64,000 nucleotides of DNA. Origin: Billgrantia aerodenitrificans (GTDB lineage: Bacteria; Pseudomonadota; Gammaproteobacteria; Pseudomonadales; Halomonadaceae). Positions 1-9,656 of the stretch are shown here, piece by piece. Position numbers and translations under genes: made by a program. Each line of letters starts with the position of its first letter. The stretch's first letter is position 1. The stretch is from positions 537,256 to 601,255 of the forward strand of contig NZ_JABFTV010000002.1 in the NCBI RefSeq assembly GCF_021404405.1, written 5' to 3'. The notes under the pieces are model-generated. The model was not told the origin of the DNA. It did not search any database and saw nothing but the letters and a program-made list of their open reading frames with translations.

Positions 1-2
1 CA

Positions 3-950
3 TCCGCAGCTGAACCGAGCCGTCATGGCTTTCGTCATGCCAGCGTGCTACTGGATGGGGCCGTGGATGCTCTCGTGCACGATCCCGAGGGTGTCTATCT
101 GGATGGCACCTTCGGGCGCGGCGGCCACTCCCGAGCCATCCTCGAGCGCTTGAGTCCAGAGGGCCGCCTGCTGGCCATCGACCGCGACCCCCAGGCCATT
201 GCCGAGGCGCACACGCTGACGGATTCGCGCTTCGCCATCGAGCAGGGCGAGTTCGCCAATCTGGCCGAGATCGCACGCCGCCACGACCTCTTCGGCAAGC
301 TGAATGGCGTGCTGCTGGACGTTGGCGTCTCCTCGCCGCAGTTGGACGACCCCGAACGGGGCTTCAGCTTCCTGCGTGACGGCCCCCTCGACATGCGCAT
401 GGACCCGACCCGTGGCGAGAGTGCCGCCGACTGGCTGGCGCGGGCCAGCGAAGCCGATATCGCGCAGGTGTTCAAGAGCTACGGCGAGGAGCGGTTCGCC
501 AAACGTCTGGCCCGAGCCGTCGTGACGCGGCGTCTCGAAAAGCCCTTTCTGCGCACCGGCGATCTGGCCGAGGTGCTCAAGACGGCCCACCCTGCCTGGG
601 AGAAAGGCAAGCATCCTGCCACGCGGGCCTTTCAGGCGCTGCGTATTCACATCAACGCCGAGCTCGAACAGTTGGATGCCGCCCTGGCTGGGGCGCTGGA
701 GGCGCTGGCTCCCGGTGGTCATCTGGTGGTGATCAGTTTCCATTCGCTGGAGGATCGGCGGGTCAAGCGCTTCATCCGCGAACACGTGCGTGGCGACAGC
801 GACCTGCCGCGGGGCGTGCCGGTACGGGAGGACCAGCTGCGCAGGCGGTTGGAGATGCTGGGCAAGGCGCAGCGCCCGTCGGCGGCTGAAGTCGACGCCA
901 ATCCGCGCGCGCGCAGCGCTGTGATGCGCGCTGCACGCAAGCTGGCCTGA
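3..950 (+). CDS. rsmH: 16S rRNA m4C1402 methyltransferase RsmH (5' end outside window)
   Basis: S-adenosylmethionine-dependent methyltransferase that modifies N4 of C1402 in the decoding centre of 16S rRNA; formerly MraW. The frame is open to the left edge: codons before the first in-window GTG (position 45) read [12 protein letters not shown], the conserved N-terminus of the family, so the true start lies just upstream and the GTG is internal. The SAM-binding segment [12 protein letters not shown] and the C-terminal [17 protein letters not shown] block are intact. About 315 residues are visible, close to the usual family length. It heads the dcw cluster, with ftsL starting a few bases after its stop. 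Recognition is certain; only the start is missing. Confidence 0.95.
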   Translation, partial: SAAEPSRHGFRHASVLLDGAVDALVHDPEGVYLDGTFGRGGHSRAILERLSPEGRLLAIDRDPQAIAEAHTLTDSRFAIEQGEFANLAEIARRHDLFGKLNGVLLDVGVSSPQLDDPERGFSFLRDGPLDMRMDPTRGESAADWLARASEADIAQVFKSYGEERFAKRLARAVVTRRLEKPFLRTGDLAEVLKTAHPAWEKGKHPATRAFQALRIHINAELEQLDAALAGALEALAPGGHLVVISFHSLEDRRVKRFIREHVRGDSDLPRGVPVREDQLRRRLEMLGKAQRPSAAEVDANPRARSAVMRAARKLA

Positions 951-958
951 GGAGCGGC

Positions 959-1288
959 ATGATGCAAGGACGCCTGTCACCACGCATGCTGCGAGCCGCC
1001 TGGCCAGCGAACAGGCGCCCCAGTTGGCGGCTGCTGCTGGTCATCGGCCTGGTCCTGGCGTGCCTGATCACCGCCATGGCGGTGGTCAATACCAGCCATC
1101 AGACACGCGCCCAGTACGCGCGTCTGCAGCAGCTCGAGCGCGAGCGCGACCAGTTGCAGACGGAGTGGGGACAACTGCTGTTGGAGGAGAGTGCCTGGTC
1201 GTCGCCGGCGCGCATCGAGCGTCTGGCTGTCGAGCGGCTCGAGATGCGGCTTCCCCACGTCAACGAAGTCGAGGTCATCCGGCCATGA
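959..1288 (+). CDS. ftsL: cell division protein FtsL
   Basis: Small bitopic divisome protein that joins FtsB and FtsQ and helps activate the FtsW-FtsI septal synthase. The 109-residue product has a short basic cytoplasmic tail, one membrane segment (about residues 25-43, LLLVIGLVLACLITAMAVV) and a periplasmic coiled coil rich in Leu, Glu, Gln and Arg, which is the FtsL layout. Two ATGs lie in tandem (959 and 962); the AGGAG at 950-954 is better spaced for 962. The stop overlaps the ftsI start in ATGA. The sequence is poorly conserved in this family, so the name rests largely on topology and position between rsmH and ftsI. Confidence 0.9.
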   Translation: MMQGRLSPRMLRAAWPANRRPSWRLLLVIGLVLACLITAMAVVNTSHQTRAQYARLQQLERERDQLQTEWGQLLLEESAWSSPARIERLAVERLEMRLPHVNEVEVIRP

Positions 1289-2994
1289 GTACGGATGTGC
1301 GCAATGGAGTGACACCGCGTCGGCGCCCGCCCATGGCGCCCATGGGTGGGCTGCGGTACGGCGTCGTGCTGGGAGTGGTGTTCATCGGCCTGTTGCTGCT
1401 GGCCGGACGTATCGTGACCCTGCACGTCTTCGACCGACCGTTCCTGCAGGGGCAGGGCGATGCGCGGATTCTGCGCACCGAGTCGCTCACCGCACACCGC
1501 GGCATGATTACCGATCGCAACGGCGAGCCGCTGGCCATCTCCACTCCGGTGGTGACGCTGTGGGCCAATCCCCAGGAGGTCCCCGAGGACCGTATCCAGC
1601 GGCTGATGCTCTCCCAGGCGCTGGGCATGCCACCCGACGATCTGGATGCCAGGCTGGAGCGTTTCGCGGCGCGGGAGTTCATGTACCTGCGTCGCCAGCT
1701 CACCCCGGTTGCCGCACAGCGGGTCCTGGATCTGCGCGTTCCCGGCGTCTATGCCCAGCATGAATACAAGCGCTATTATCCCGCCGGCGAAGTGATTGCC
1801 CAGTTGCTGGGTGTGACCAACGTGGACGATATGGGCCAGGAGGGGGTGGAGCTTGCCTACCAGCCCTACCTGGCCGGCACACCCGGGCAGCGCAGGGTGA
1901 TCAAGGACCGCCGTGGCCGCCTGGTGCGGGATCTGGCCGTTCTGCGCGAGGCCCAGCCGGGAGGTGAGCTGACCCTTGCCATCGATCAACGGCTGCAGTA
2001 CATGGCCTATCGCGAGCTCAAGGCAGCCGTGGCCGAGCACGATGCCGATGGCGGTGTGGTCGTGATGATGGATGCCCGCACCGGCGAAGTGCTGGCCATG
2101 GCCAATCAGCCCTCCTACAACCCCAACAACCGTGCCGGGCTGGACCCGCGCGGATTGCGCAACCAGGCCATTGTCGACGTCTTCGAACCCGGCTCGGTAG
2201 TGAAGCCTCTGGCCATGGCGGCCATCATGGAAAGCGGACGCTTCGACAGCGACATCGTGGTCGATACCTCGCCGGGGTGGATGCGCATCGACCGCTTTAC
2301 CATTCGCGACATACGCAACTACGGCAGATTGGATCTGGCGGGCATTCTCGAAAAGTCGTCGAACATCGGCATGTCGAAGCTGGTGCTGCAACTGGACGAT
2401 CCGCTGGTGCCCGACCTCTACCGTCGGCTGGGCTTTGGCCAGAGCACCGATACCGGCTTTCCCGGCGAGGCCGTAGGTCATATGCCGGCGCCTGTTCGCT
2501 GGTCACGCAGCCAGTGGGCAGCGCTCTCGTACGGTTATGGCCTATCGGTCTCCGCCCTGCAGCTGGCCAGCGCCTATACCGCCCTGGCCAACGGCGGGGT
2601 GCGCATGCCGCCTTCGCTGCTCAAGCTGAACGAGGCACCGATGGGAGAGCCGGCCATCGATCCTCAGGTGGCCCACGAGCTGCTGCGCATCATGGAGCAG
2701 TCCGTGCAGCCGACCACCGGCGGGCGGCGGGCGGCGGTGCCGGGCTATCGCGTGGCGGGCAAGACCGGTACGGTACGCAAGACCTCGGTGACAGGCTATG
2801 AAGAGAACGCCTATCGCAGCCTGTTTGCCGGCGTTGCCCCGGTGTCCGATCCGCGCATCGTCACTGTCGTCATGATCGACCATCCCCGGGCTGGAGATTT
2901 CTTCGGCGGTGCCGTGGCGGCGCCGGTCTTCTCGCGTGTCACGGGCAGCGCTCTGCGCCTGCTCGACGTGCCGCCGGATCAACGAACACAATGA
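1285..2994 (+). CDS. ftsI: peptidoglycan D,D-transpeptidase FtsI (PBP3)
   Basis: Septal class B penicillin-binding protein; cross-links new septal peptidoglycan in the periplasm together with FtsW. The 569-residue protein has one N-terminal membrane anchor (about residues 27-48), a pedestal domain beginning near HRGMITDRNGEPLA, and a transpeptidase domain with all three active-site motifs: SVVK with nucleophile Ser304, SSN at 358-360 and KTGT at 493-496. The start is the ATG overlapping the ftsL stop. A longer reading of the same frame begins inside ftsL and is not credible. All catalytic residues are present and the length is normal. Confidence 0.97.
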   Translation: MSTDVRNGVTPRRRPPMAPMGGLRYGVVLGVVFIGLLLLAGRIVTLHVFDRPFLQGQGDARILRTESLTAHRGMITDRNGEPLAISTPVVTLWANPQEVPEDRIQRLMLSQALGMPPDDLDARLERFAAREFMYLRRQLTPVAAQRVLDLRVPGVYAQHEYKRYYPAGEVIAQLLGVTNVDDMGQEGVELAYQPYLAGTPGQRRVIKDRRGRLVRDLAVLREAQPGGELTLAIDQRLQYMAYRELKAAVAEHDADGGVVVMMDARTGEVLAMANQPSYNPNNRAGLDPRGLRNQAIVDVFEPGSVVKPLAMAAIMESGRFDSDIVVDTSPGWMRIDRFTIRDIRNYGRLDLAGILEKSSNIGMSKLVLQLDDPLVPDLYRRLGFGQSTDTGFPGEAVGHMPAPVRWSRSQWAALSYGYGLSVSALQLASAYTALANGGVRMPPSLLKLNEAPMGEPAIDPQVAHELLRIMEQSVQPTTGGRRAAVPGYRVAGKTGTVRKTSVTGYEENAYRSLFAGVAPVSDPRIVTVVMIDHPRAGDFFGGAVAAPVFSRVTGSALRLLDVPPDQRTQ

Positions 2995-3025
2995 CAGCTG
3001 CCTTTCCTACGACAGAGGTGCGTCG

Positions 3026-4534
3026 ATGCAGGTGAGTGCTTCCCGTCTACAGTTGGCTCTGCGCCGCTGCTGGCCCAATCTGACGATGCCGGAGTCGACC
3101 GGCGATGCTGCGTTGCGTCTGGTGCTCGACAGCCGTCTGGTCGAACCGGGCGATGTCTTCGTGGCCGTGCCCGGTGTGAGCGGAGACGGCCGTAGGTATC
3201 TGGGCCAGGCGCTGCAGGCGGGCGCCGTGCAGGTGCTCTACCATCTCGAACCGGGCGAATCGCTCCCTGACTCGGCCGAAGGGCAGCCGGTGCTGGGACT
3301 GCCGTTTCTGCGCCAGCGCCTGGGCGAGCTGGGGCAGTGGCTGTACGAAGTGCCGGAGACGCTGGAGCTGATCGGTGTTACCGGGACCAATGGCAAGAGC
3401 TCCGTGACTCACTATCTGGCCGAACTGAGTGCGGCCCTTGGTCGGGCGGCCGGGCTCATCGGCACGTTGGGCGTCGGGCGTCCCGGGCAGCTCACGGATA
3501 CCGGGCTGACGACGCCGGGGCCGCTGATGCTGCAGGCGGCTCTCGGTGAGATGGCCGCAGGCGGTATCGGGCGGGTGGCCATGGAGGTGTCTTCCCATGC
3601 GCTTGAGCAGGACCGCCTCGAGGGCTGTCGGGTCATGGCCGCGGTGTTCACCAATCTCACTCGTGATCACCTGGATTATCACGGCAGCATGGCCGCCTAT
3701 GCGGCGGCCAAGGCACGCCTGTTTCGTCGCTCCGAGCTGGAGTTGGCGGTGGTCAATGCCGACGACTCCCTTTCCGGTCTGATGCTGGCGGGTCTCAAGG
3801 GCGGGGTGCGCGTGCTGGCCGTCGGCGACGATCCGGCGGCGACGCTGCGCGTCGTCGACTGGAAGCCAAGCACGTCCGGCCAGCTGGCGCTGGTAGCGAC
3901 GCCGGAGGGGGAGCATAGCCTTGAGCTGCCGCTGATGGGGCGGTTCAATCTCGACAACGTGCTGCTTGCCATTGCCACGCTCTACGGTCTCGGGGAAAGC
4001 CTGGAAGCGCTGTTCGCCGCGGCATCCGGGCTGACGCCCGTACCCGGACGCATGCAGCGCTTTGGCAGCGATGGCATGCCGACCGTGATCGTCGACTACG
4101 CCCATACTCCCGGAGCGCTGGAGAATGCGCTGGGCGCGCTGCGCCAGCATCTGCCCGGCAACGGTAAGTTGTGGTGTCTGTTCGGCTGCGGCGGCGATCG
4201 CGACAGCGGCAAGCGCCCGCTGATGGGGGCGGCGGCGGAGCGTCATGCCGACCGGCTGGTGATCACCGACGACAACCCCCGCAGTGAAGACCCCGCCGAG
4301 ATACGTCAGCAGATTTTTGCCGGCGTGTCGGCCGAGGCCAGCCAGCGTAGCGAGGTCGTGGCGGGGCGTAGCGAAGCCATTGCCCGCACCATCGCACAGG
4401 CCGACGCCAGCGATGTGGTACTGATCGCCGGCAAGGGCCACGAAACCTATCAGGAGATCGCCGGCGTGCGTCATCCCTTCAGCGATGTCGCCGAGACCGA
4501 GTCGGCATTGGCCAGGCGCGAGGCGGAACAATGA
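3026..4534 (+). CDS. murE: UDP-MurNAc-tripeptide synthetase MurE
   Basis: Cytoplasmic ATP-dependent ligase that adds the third stem-peptide residue to UDP-MurNAc-L-Ala-D-Glu. The 502-residue product has the Mur ligase P-loop GVTGTNGKSS at residues 117-126, the central domain with a carbamylatable Lys region (YAAAKARLF), and the C-terminal DNPR motif at 416-419, which in characterised MurE proteins marks meso-diaminopimelate specificity. The ATG at 3026 fits the family N-terminus; the frame extends upstream into ftsI but without a plausible start. The end overlaps murF by ATGA, indicating coupled translation. Confidence 0.96.
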   Translation: MQVSASRLQLALRRCWPNLTMPESTGDAALRLVLDSRLVEPGDVFVAVPGVSGDGRRYLGQALQAGAVQVLYHLEPGESLPDSAEGQPVLGLPFLRQRLGELGQWLYEVPETLELIGVTGTNGKSSVTHYLAELSAALGRAAGLIGTLGVGRPGQLTDTGLTTPGPLMLQAALGEMAAGGIGRVAMEVSSHALEQDRLEGCRVMAAVFTNLTRDHLDYHGSMAAYAAAKARLFRRSELELAVVNADDSLSGLMLAGLKGGVRVLAVGDDPAATLRVVDWKPSTSGQLALVATPEGEHSLELPLMGRFNLDNVLLAIATLYGLGESLEALFAAASGLTPVPGRMQRFGSDGMPTVIVDYAHTPGALENALGALRQHLPGNGKLWCLFGCGGDRDSGKRPLMGAAAERHADRLVITDDNPRSEDPAEIRQQIFAGVSAEASQRSEVVAGRSEAIARTIAQADASDVVLIAGKGHETYQEIAGVRHPFSDVAETESALARREAEQ

Positions 4535-5898
4535 GCGGCTCAGGTCTGCACACGCTTGCCGAGGTGGCCGCCGCACTGGGCGTGAATGCGCCCCAAGGCG
4601 ACGTTGCACTGGGCGATATCGTCAGCGATACGCGCAGCCTGTCGCCGGGTAGCCTGTTCGTGGCACTGCGCGGCGAGCGCTTCGATGCCCACGACTTCAT
4701 TGCCCAGGCCCGCGAAGCCGGTGCCGCGGCAGCTCTGGTCGAGCGGCCCGTCGAGGACCCGCTGCCTCAACTGGTAGTGCCCGATACGCGCCTGGCGCTC
4801 GGTCTGCTCGGGCGTGCCCGGCGTCGGGCCTGGGGCGGCCCGCTGGTGGCGGTAACGGGAAACAGCGGCAAGACCAGCGTCAAGGAGCTGCTGGCCCAAC
4901 TGCTTGGTCTGGGCGGCATGACCCTGGCCACACGAGGCAATCTCAACAACGATATCGGCGCACCATTGACTCTGCTGGGGTTGACCGACGCGCATCGTCT
5001 GGCGGTGGTAGAGCTGGGCGCCAACCACCTTGGCGAGATCGCCTGGACCACCAGTCTCGCCGAGCCACAGGTGGCCATCATCACCAACGTCACCGGAGCG
5101 CATGTCGGCGAGTTCGGCGGCATGGGCCAGATCGCCCAGGCCAAGGGCGAGATATTGGCCGGGCTCGGCGCCGATGGCGTGGCGGTGCTCAACCGCGACG
5201 ATGTCTATTACCCTTTCTGGGCACAACTTGCCGCACCGCGTGAAGTGCTGGATTTCGGATTCGCCGAAGACAGCCGAGTGCGGGCCGACGAGCTGGCCTG
5301 CGACGCTCTGGGGCGCTATGCTTTCACGCTTGTCATGGACGGACGCAGGCTGGGCCGGGTGCAGCTTGCCCTGTTGGGACGGCACAGCGTCGCCAATGCG
5401 CTGGCGGCAGCGGCGGGTGCGCTGGCGCTGGGTGTCGACAGCGAGCAGGTGCTGGCAGGGCTAGCGGCTTGCATACCGATGCCGGGGCGCCTGAGCCCGC
5501 TGGGCGGTATACGGCAGAGCCATCTGTTGGACGACAGCTATAACGCCAACCCGGGAGCGGTCAAGGCGGCGCTGGCGCTGCTGACCGAGCTGCCCGGCCC
5601 CAGGTGGTGCCTGCTTGGCGCCATGGGAGAACTGGGGAGGGATTCGGACCGGCTGCATGCAGAGGTCGGCCACTACGCACGCAAACTGGGGATCGACGTG
5701 CTGATGACCTGCGGCGAGCCGGCACGGGCCGCGAGTCAGGCTTTCGGCGACGGCGGAATTCATTTCAACGACCACGAGGCGCTGACGCGTCATGTCCTGG
5801 ACCATCTGCCCACCGGTGCCAGCGTTCTGATCAAGGGATCGCGCAGCGCTGGCATGGAACGGGTCGTGGCGGCGCTACGAGCTGACGCATCAAGGTGA
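4531..5898 (+). CDS. murF: UDP-MurNAc-tripeptide-D-Ala-D-Ala ligase MurF
   Basis: Adds the D-Ala-D-Ala dipeptide to complete UDP-MurNAc-pentapeptide in the cytoplasm. The 455-residue product shows the three Mur ligase domains: an N-terminal substrate domain (VSDTRSLSPGSLFVALRG), an ATP-binding P-loop VTGNSGKTSVKE, and a C-terminal domain beginning near LLDDSYNANPGAV, which is characteristic of MurF. The start overlaps the murE stop in ATGA. mraY begins 10 bases after the stop, so its product is passed to the next encoded enzyme. Confidence 0.96.
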   Translation: MSGSGLHTLAEVAAALGVNAPQGDVALGDIVSDTRSLSPGSLFVALRGERFDAHDFIAQAREAGAAAALVERPVEDPLPQLVVPDTRLALGLLGRARRRAWGGPLVAVTGNSGKTSVKELLAQLLGLGGMTLATRGNLNNDIGAPLTLLGLTDAHRLAVVELGANHLGEIAWTTSLAEPQVAIITNVTGAHVGEFGGMGQIAQAKGEILAGLGADGVAVLNRDDVYYPFWAQLAAPREVLDFGFAEDSRVRADELACDALGRYAFTLVMDGRRLGRVQLALLGRHSVANALAAAAGALALGVDSEQVLAGLAACIPMPGRLSPLGGIRQSHLLDDSYNANPGAVKAALALLTELPGPRWCLLGAMGELGRDSDRLHAEVGHYARKLGIDVLMTCGEPARAASQAFGDGGIHFNDHEALTRHVLDHLPTGASVLIKGSRSAGMERVVAALRADASR

Positions 5899-5907
5899 AC
5901 GCAACAC

Positions 5908-6990
5908 ATGCTGCTTTTTCTGGCTGATTTTCTGGCGCAGTACCAGAGCGCCTTCAATGTTTTCAATTATCTGACCCTGCGCATGATCCTGGGCACCATG
6001 ACGGCTCTTCTGCTCTGCCTGTGGCTGGGGCCGTGGATGATTCGGCGATTGGTAGAGCGCCAGATCGGTCAGGCAGTGCGCGACGACGGCCCTCAGTCGC
6101 ATCTGTCCAAGGCGGGCACGCCGACCATGGGCGGGGCCATGATCCTGATGGCGATCGCCGTCAGCACCCTGCTGTGGGCCGATCTCACCAACCGCTTCGT
6201 GTGGATCGTGCTGGTGGTGACGTTGGGCTTCGGTGCAATCGGCTGGGTCGACGACTATCGCAAGGTGGTGGAGAAGAACCCCCGCGGGCTGCCGGCGCGC
6301 TGGAAGTATTTCTGGCAGTCGGTGATCGGCCTGGCAACGGCACTGGTGCTCTATCTGACCGCCACCAGTGCGGTGGAAACCAGCCTCATCGTGCCGCTGT
6401 TCAAGGACATCGTCATCCCGCTGGGCGTTTTCTACATCGTGCTCACCTATCTGGTGATCGTGGGCAGCTCCAACGCCGTCAACCTCACCGACGGCCTGGA
6501 TGGCCTGGCCATCATGCCCACTGTCATGGTGGCCATGGGCCTGGCGATCTTCGCCTACGCCAGCGGCAACGCGGTATTCGCCAACTATCTGCAGATCCCG
6601 AGCATTGCCGGTGCCGGCGAGCTGGCTGTCTTCTGCGCCACCATTGCCGGCGCCGGGCTGGGCTTTCTGTGGTTCAACACCTATCCGGCCCAGGTGTTCA
6701 TGGGCGATGTCGGGGCGCTGGCACTGGGTGCGGCTCTCGGCGTGGTGGCGGTCATCGTGCGCCAGGAGATCGTGCTGTTCATCATGGGCGGCATCTTCGT
6801 GCTCGAGACCATCTCGGTGATCCTCCAGGTGGGCTCCTACAAGCTGACCGGGCGTCGCATCTTCCGCATGGCGCCGTTGCACCACCATTATGAGCTCAAG
6901 GGCTGGCCGGAGCCGCGGGTCATCGTGCGCTTCTGGATCATCACCGTGGTGCTGGTTCTGGTCGGTCTGGCGACGCTCAAGATTCGCTGA
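5908..6990 (+). CDS. mraY: phospho-MurNAc-pentapeptide transferase MraY
   Basis: Inner-membrane enzyme that transfers phospho-MurNAc-pentapeptide to undecaprenyl phosphate, giving lipid I. The 360-residue sequence is strongly hydrophobic with about ten membrane segments. Family motifs are intact: the acidic loop [16 protein letters not shown], the [13 protein letters not shown] block and the C-terminal [14 protein letters not shown] with its three histidines. Length equals the usual 360 residues. It lies between murF and murD in the standard cluster order. Confidence 0.97.
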   Translation: MLLFLADFLAQYQSAFNVFNYLTLRMILGTMTALLLCLWLGPWMIRRLVERQIGQAVRDDGPQSHLSKAGTPTMGGAMILMAIAVSTLLWADLTNRFVWIVLVVTLGFGAIGWVDDYRKVVEKNPRGLPARWKYFWQSVIGLATALVLYLTATSAVETSLIVPLFKDIVIPLGVFYIVLTYLVIVGSSNAVNLTDGLDGLAIMPTVMVAMGLAIFAYASGNAVFANYLQIPSIAGAGELAVFCATIAGAGLGFLWFNTYPAQVFMGDVGALALGAALGVVAVIVRQEIVLFIMGGIFVLETISVILQVGSYKLTGRRIFRMAPLHHHYELKGWPEPRVIVRFWIITVVLVLVGLATLKIR

Positions 6991-7027
6991 TTCGAGTGCG
7001 CCCATCCTGTCGGGCGAGGAGAGTGGA

Positions 7028-8407
7028 ATGCGCAAGGTGCCGAAGGGAGTGACGCTGGTGGTCGGGCTGGGTATCTCCGGCCGGGCCATCTGCCGGCACC
7101 TGGCCAGAGCGGGCGTGCCTTTCATGGTCGCCGATACCCGTGAAGTGCCGCCGGGGCTCGACGATTTTCGTCGCGCCCACCCCCAGGTGGAGCTTCACTG
7201 CGGAGTGCTCACGGCGCTCGACATGAGTGAAGCGGCGGAGATCGTGGTGAGCCCCGGCGTCGACCTGCGTACGCCGGGCCTGGCCGAGTGGGTGGGGCGT
7301 CGGCGCGATTCGGGAGAGCCGCTGGTGGTGGGCGAGATCGCCCTGTTCGTACGCGCCGCAAGTGCCCCCATCGCCGCCATTACCGGCTCCAACGCCAAGT
7401 CCACCGTGACCACGCTGCTGGGCGAGATGGCTCAGGCCGCCGGTCGGCGGGTGGCGGTAGGCGGCAACCTGGGCACGCCGGCGCTGGATCTGCTGGCCGA
7501 AGCCCCCGAGGCGGAGCTCTACGTGCTGGAACTGTCGAGCTTTCAGCTCGAGACGACCCCTCGGCTGGGCGCCGAGACGGCCGCTTTTCTCAATCTCTCC
7601 GAAGATCATCTGGATCGCCACGACGACATGGTGGGGTATCGCGCAGCCAAGCTGGGCATCTTCCGCGGCGCTCGTCATGCCGTGGTCAATGCCGAAGACC
7701 CGATGACCTGGCCCCTCGACCCGCTCCCCATGGAGCGCTTTACCACTCAGCCGCCGCAGGCGGACGAGTGGGGTATCGCCCAATTGGACGGTCGCGACTG
7801 GCTGATGCATGGTGGCACTGCGCTGATGGCGGCCGACGAGCTGGGAGTGGCGGGGCGTCACAACCAGGCCAATGCCCTGGCGGCGCTGGCCATGGGGTCG
7901 CATCTCGGCTTTTCGCTGGAGGCCATGAGTCGCGTGCTGCGCCAGTTCAAGGGCCTGCCTCATCGCAGCGAGCTGGTGGCCGAAGTGGACGGCGTGCGCT
8001 GGATCAACGACTCCAAGGGAACCAACGTCGGCGCCACCCTGGCGGCCATCGCCGGGCTGGGGCCCACCCTGCCCGGACGCCTCGTGCTGCTGGCCGGGGG
8101 GCAGGGCAAGGGGGCGGATTTTTCGCCGCTGGCCGAGCCGCTGGCCCGCTACGCACGTGAGGCGATTCTGTTTGGTGCCGATGCCGAGCGGATCGCTGCG
8201 GCGCTGCAGGGCCGCGTGACAGTGACCCGGGTCGACGATCTATCGGCGGCGATGGTCAGAGCGCGGGACATTGCCGCGCCGGGCGACTGCGTATTGCTCT
8301 CGCCAGCCTGTGCCAGCCTCGATCAGTTTTCCGGTTACCCGGCACGCGGAGAGGCGTTTCGCCGAGGCGTCGAGCGGTTCGTGAAGGAGGCGGGACATGT
8401 CGACTAA
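7028..8407 (+). CDS. murD: UDP-MurNAc-L-alanine-D-glutamate ligase MurD
   Basis: Cytoplasmic ligase that adds D-Glu to UDP-MurNAc-L-Ala. The 459-residue protein begins with a Rossmann-type segment (VTLVVGLGISGRAICRHLA) and has the Mur P-loop AAITGSNAKSTVTTLL, in which Ala replaces the more usual Gly before Lys, a variant common in MurD. The C-terminal domain starts near WINDSKGTNVGAT, which is diagnostic for MurD. The chosen ATG (7028) follows GAGGAGAG and gives a normal length; the frame extends upstream into mraY. The 3' end overlaps ftsW by 11 bases. Confidence 0.96.
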   Translation: MRKVPKGVTLVVGLGISGRAICRHLARAGVPFMVADTREVPPGLDDFRRAHPQVELHCGVLTALDMSEAAEIVVSPGVDLRTPGLAEWVGRRRDSGEPLVVGEIALFVRAASAPIAAITGSNAKSTVTTLLGEMAQAAGRRVAVGGNLGTPALDLLAEAPEAELYVLELSSFQLETTPRLGAETAAFLNLSEDHLDRHDDMVGYRAAKLGIFRGARHAVVNAEDPMTWPLDPLPMERFTTQPPQADEWGIAQLDGRDWLMHGGTALMAADELGVAGRHNQANALAALAMGSHLGFSLEAMSRVLRQFKGLPHRSELVAEVDGVRWINDSKGTNVGATLAAIAGLGPTLPGRLVLLAGGQGKGADFSPLAEPLARYAREAILFGADAERIAAALQGRVTVTRVDDLSAAMVRARDIAAPGDCVLLSPACASLDQFSGYPARGEAFRRGVERFVKEAGHVD

Positions 8408-9656
8408 GACGAAGCAGGCGAGCAAGGTGCGGTTCGCGCGGCTGCGGCGCCTGCGCCAGCGGCTATCGACCCGCGATCAACCGTTCGACGGCTGGCTGCT
8501 GTTTGCCGCCCTGACCTTGATCCTGACCGGTTGGGTCATGGTCACCTCGGCGTCGACCGAAGTGGCGGCCAGCCTCACCGGAAACCCCTGGTACTTCAGC
8601 CAGCGCCATGCGCTGTTCGTGCTCATGGCGCTCGGGGTTGGCGTCGTGACGCTGCGCTCCCCGCTGGCCTGGTGGCGCGCCAACGGGCCACTGCTGTTGC
8701 TGATCAGCATTGCCTTGCTGTTCCTGGTGCTGCTGATCGGGCGTGAGGTCAACGGCAGCCGGCGCTGGCTGTCGATACCCCTGCTTCCTTTCAATTTGCA
8801 GGTGTCCGAGGTAGCCAAGCTGTGCCTGATCGTCTACCTGGCCGGTTACCTCGAGCGTTTCCTGCCGGAGGTCCGTCGTAGCTGGGGCGCCTTTCTGCGC
8901 CCGCTGCTGGTGATGGGGGTGATTGCCGTCCTGCTGATTCTCGAGCCCGATTACGGTGCGGTGGTGGTGATGACCGGCTGCGTGTTGGGCATGCTGCTGC
9001 TGGCCGGCGCGCCCTGGGGCCGCTTCGTTTTCATCCTGATCGGCGTCGGCGTGCTCGGTTTCTACGTGGCCATTGCGGAGCCATACCGCCTGGCGCGACT
9101 GACCAGTTTCTCCGACCCCTGGGCCGATCAGTTCGCCAGCGGTTATCAGCTCACCCAGGCGCTGATCGCCTTCGGTCGCGGCCACTGGCTGGGCATGGGC
9201 CTCGGCAACAGCGTGCAGAAGCTGTTCTACCTGCCCGAAGCCCACACCGACTTCGTCTTTGCCGTGATCGCCGAAGAGCTGGGGCTGTTCGGTGCCATTG
9301 CCGTGGTCGGGCTGTTCGCCTTGCTGATCTGGCGGGCGCTGGCGGTAGGGCGGCGTGCCGAGTTGGCCGGGATGGCCTTTGCCGCCTATGTCAGCTATGG
9401 CATCGCCCTGGTGATCGGCGCCCAGGCTTTCATCAACATCGCCGTGAGCACCGGCATGCTGCCGACCAAGGGCTTGACCCTGCCGCTGCTCAGTTACGGC
9501 GGCTCCAGCCTGCTGGTCAGCGCCGCCATGATGGCGCTGCTGCTGCGGGTCGACATCGATACTCGTCAGGCGTTGCGGCGGGCCAGCCCGACCGCACCAC
9601 GGGAAGCCGTCGGGCGTCGTGAACCCAGGATCCATGGACAGGGAGTCATGAAGTGA
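8397..9656 (+). CDS. ftsW: septal peptidoglycan glycosyltransferase FtsW
   Basis: SEDS-family integral membrane glycosyltransferase that polymerises lipid II at the septum together with FtsI. The 419-residue product has about ten membrane helices after a basic N-terminus. It contains the SEDS signature regions NGSRRWLSIPLLPFNLQVSE, LEPDYGAVVV and the C-terminal LPLLSYGGSS. The start lies inside the end of murD and the stop overlaps the GTG of murG, so murD-ftsW-murG are translationally coupled. In this cluster context it is FtsW and not the paralogue RodA. Confidence 0.95.
   Translation: MSTKTKQASKVRFARLRRLRQRLSTRDQPFDGWLLFAALTLILTGWVMVTSASTEVAASLTGNPWYFSQRHALFVLMALGVGVVTLRSPLAWWRANGPLLLLISIALLFLVLLIGREVNGSRRWLSIPLLPFNLQVSEVAKLCLIVYLAGYLERFLPEVRRSWGAFLRPLLVMGVIAVLLILEPDYGAVVVMTGCVLGMLLLAGAPWGRFVFILIGVGVLGFYVAIAEPYRLARLTSFSDPWADQFASGYQLTQALIAFGRGHWLGMGLGNSVQKLFYLPEAHTDFVFAVIAEELGLFGAIAVVGLFALLIWRALAVGRRAELAGMAFAAYVSYGIALVIGAQAFINIAVSTGMLPTKGLTLPLLSYGGSSLLVSAAMMALLLRVDIDTRQALRRASPTAPREAVGRREPRIHGQGVMK

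Noticed and set aside
48..983. Long minus-strand frames opposite rsmH, ftsI, murE, murC and other dcw genes
   Set aside because: High GC makes antisense frames stay open; the + strand genes carry full family motifs and cover the same DNA.
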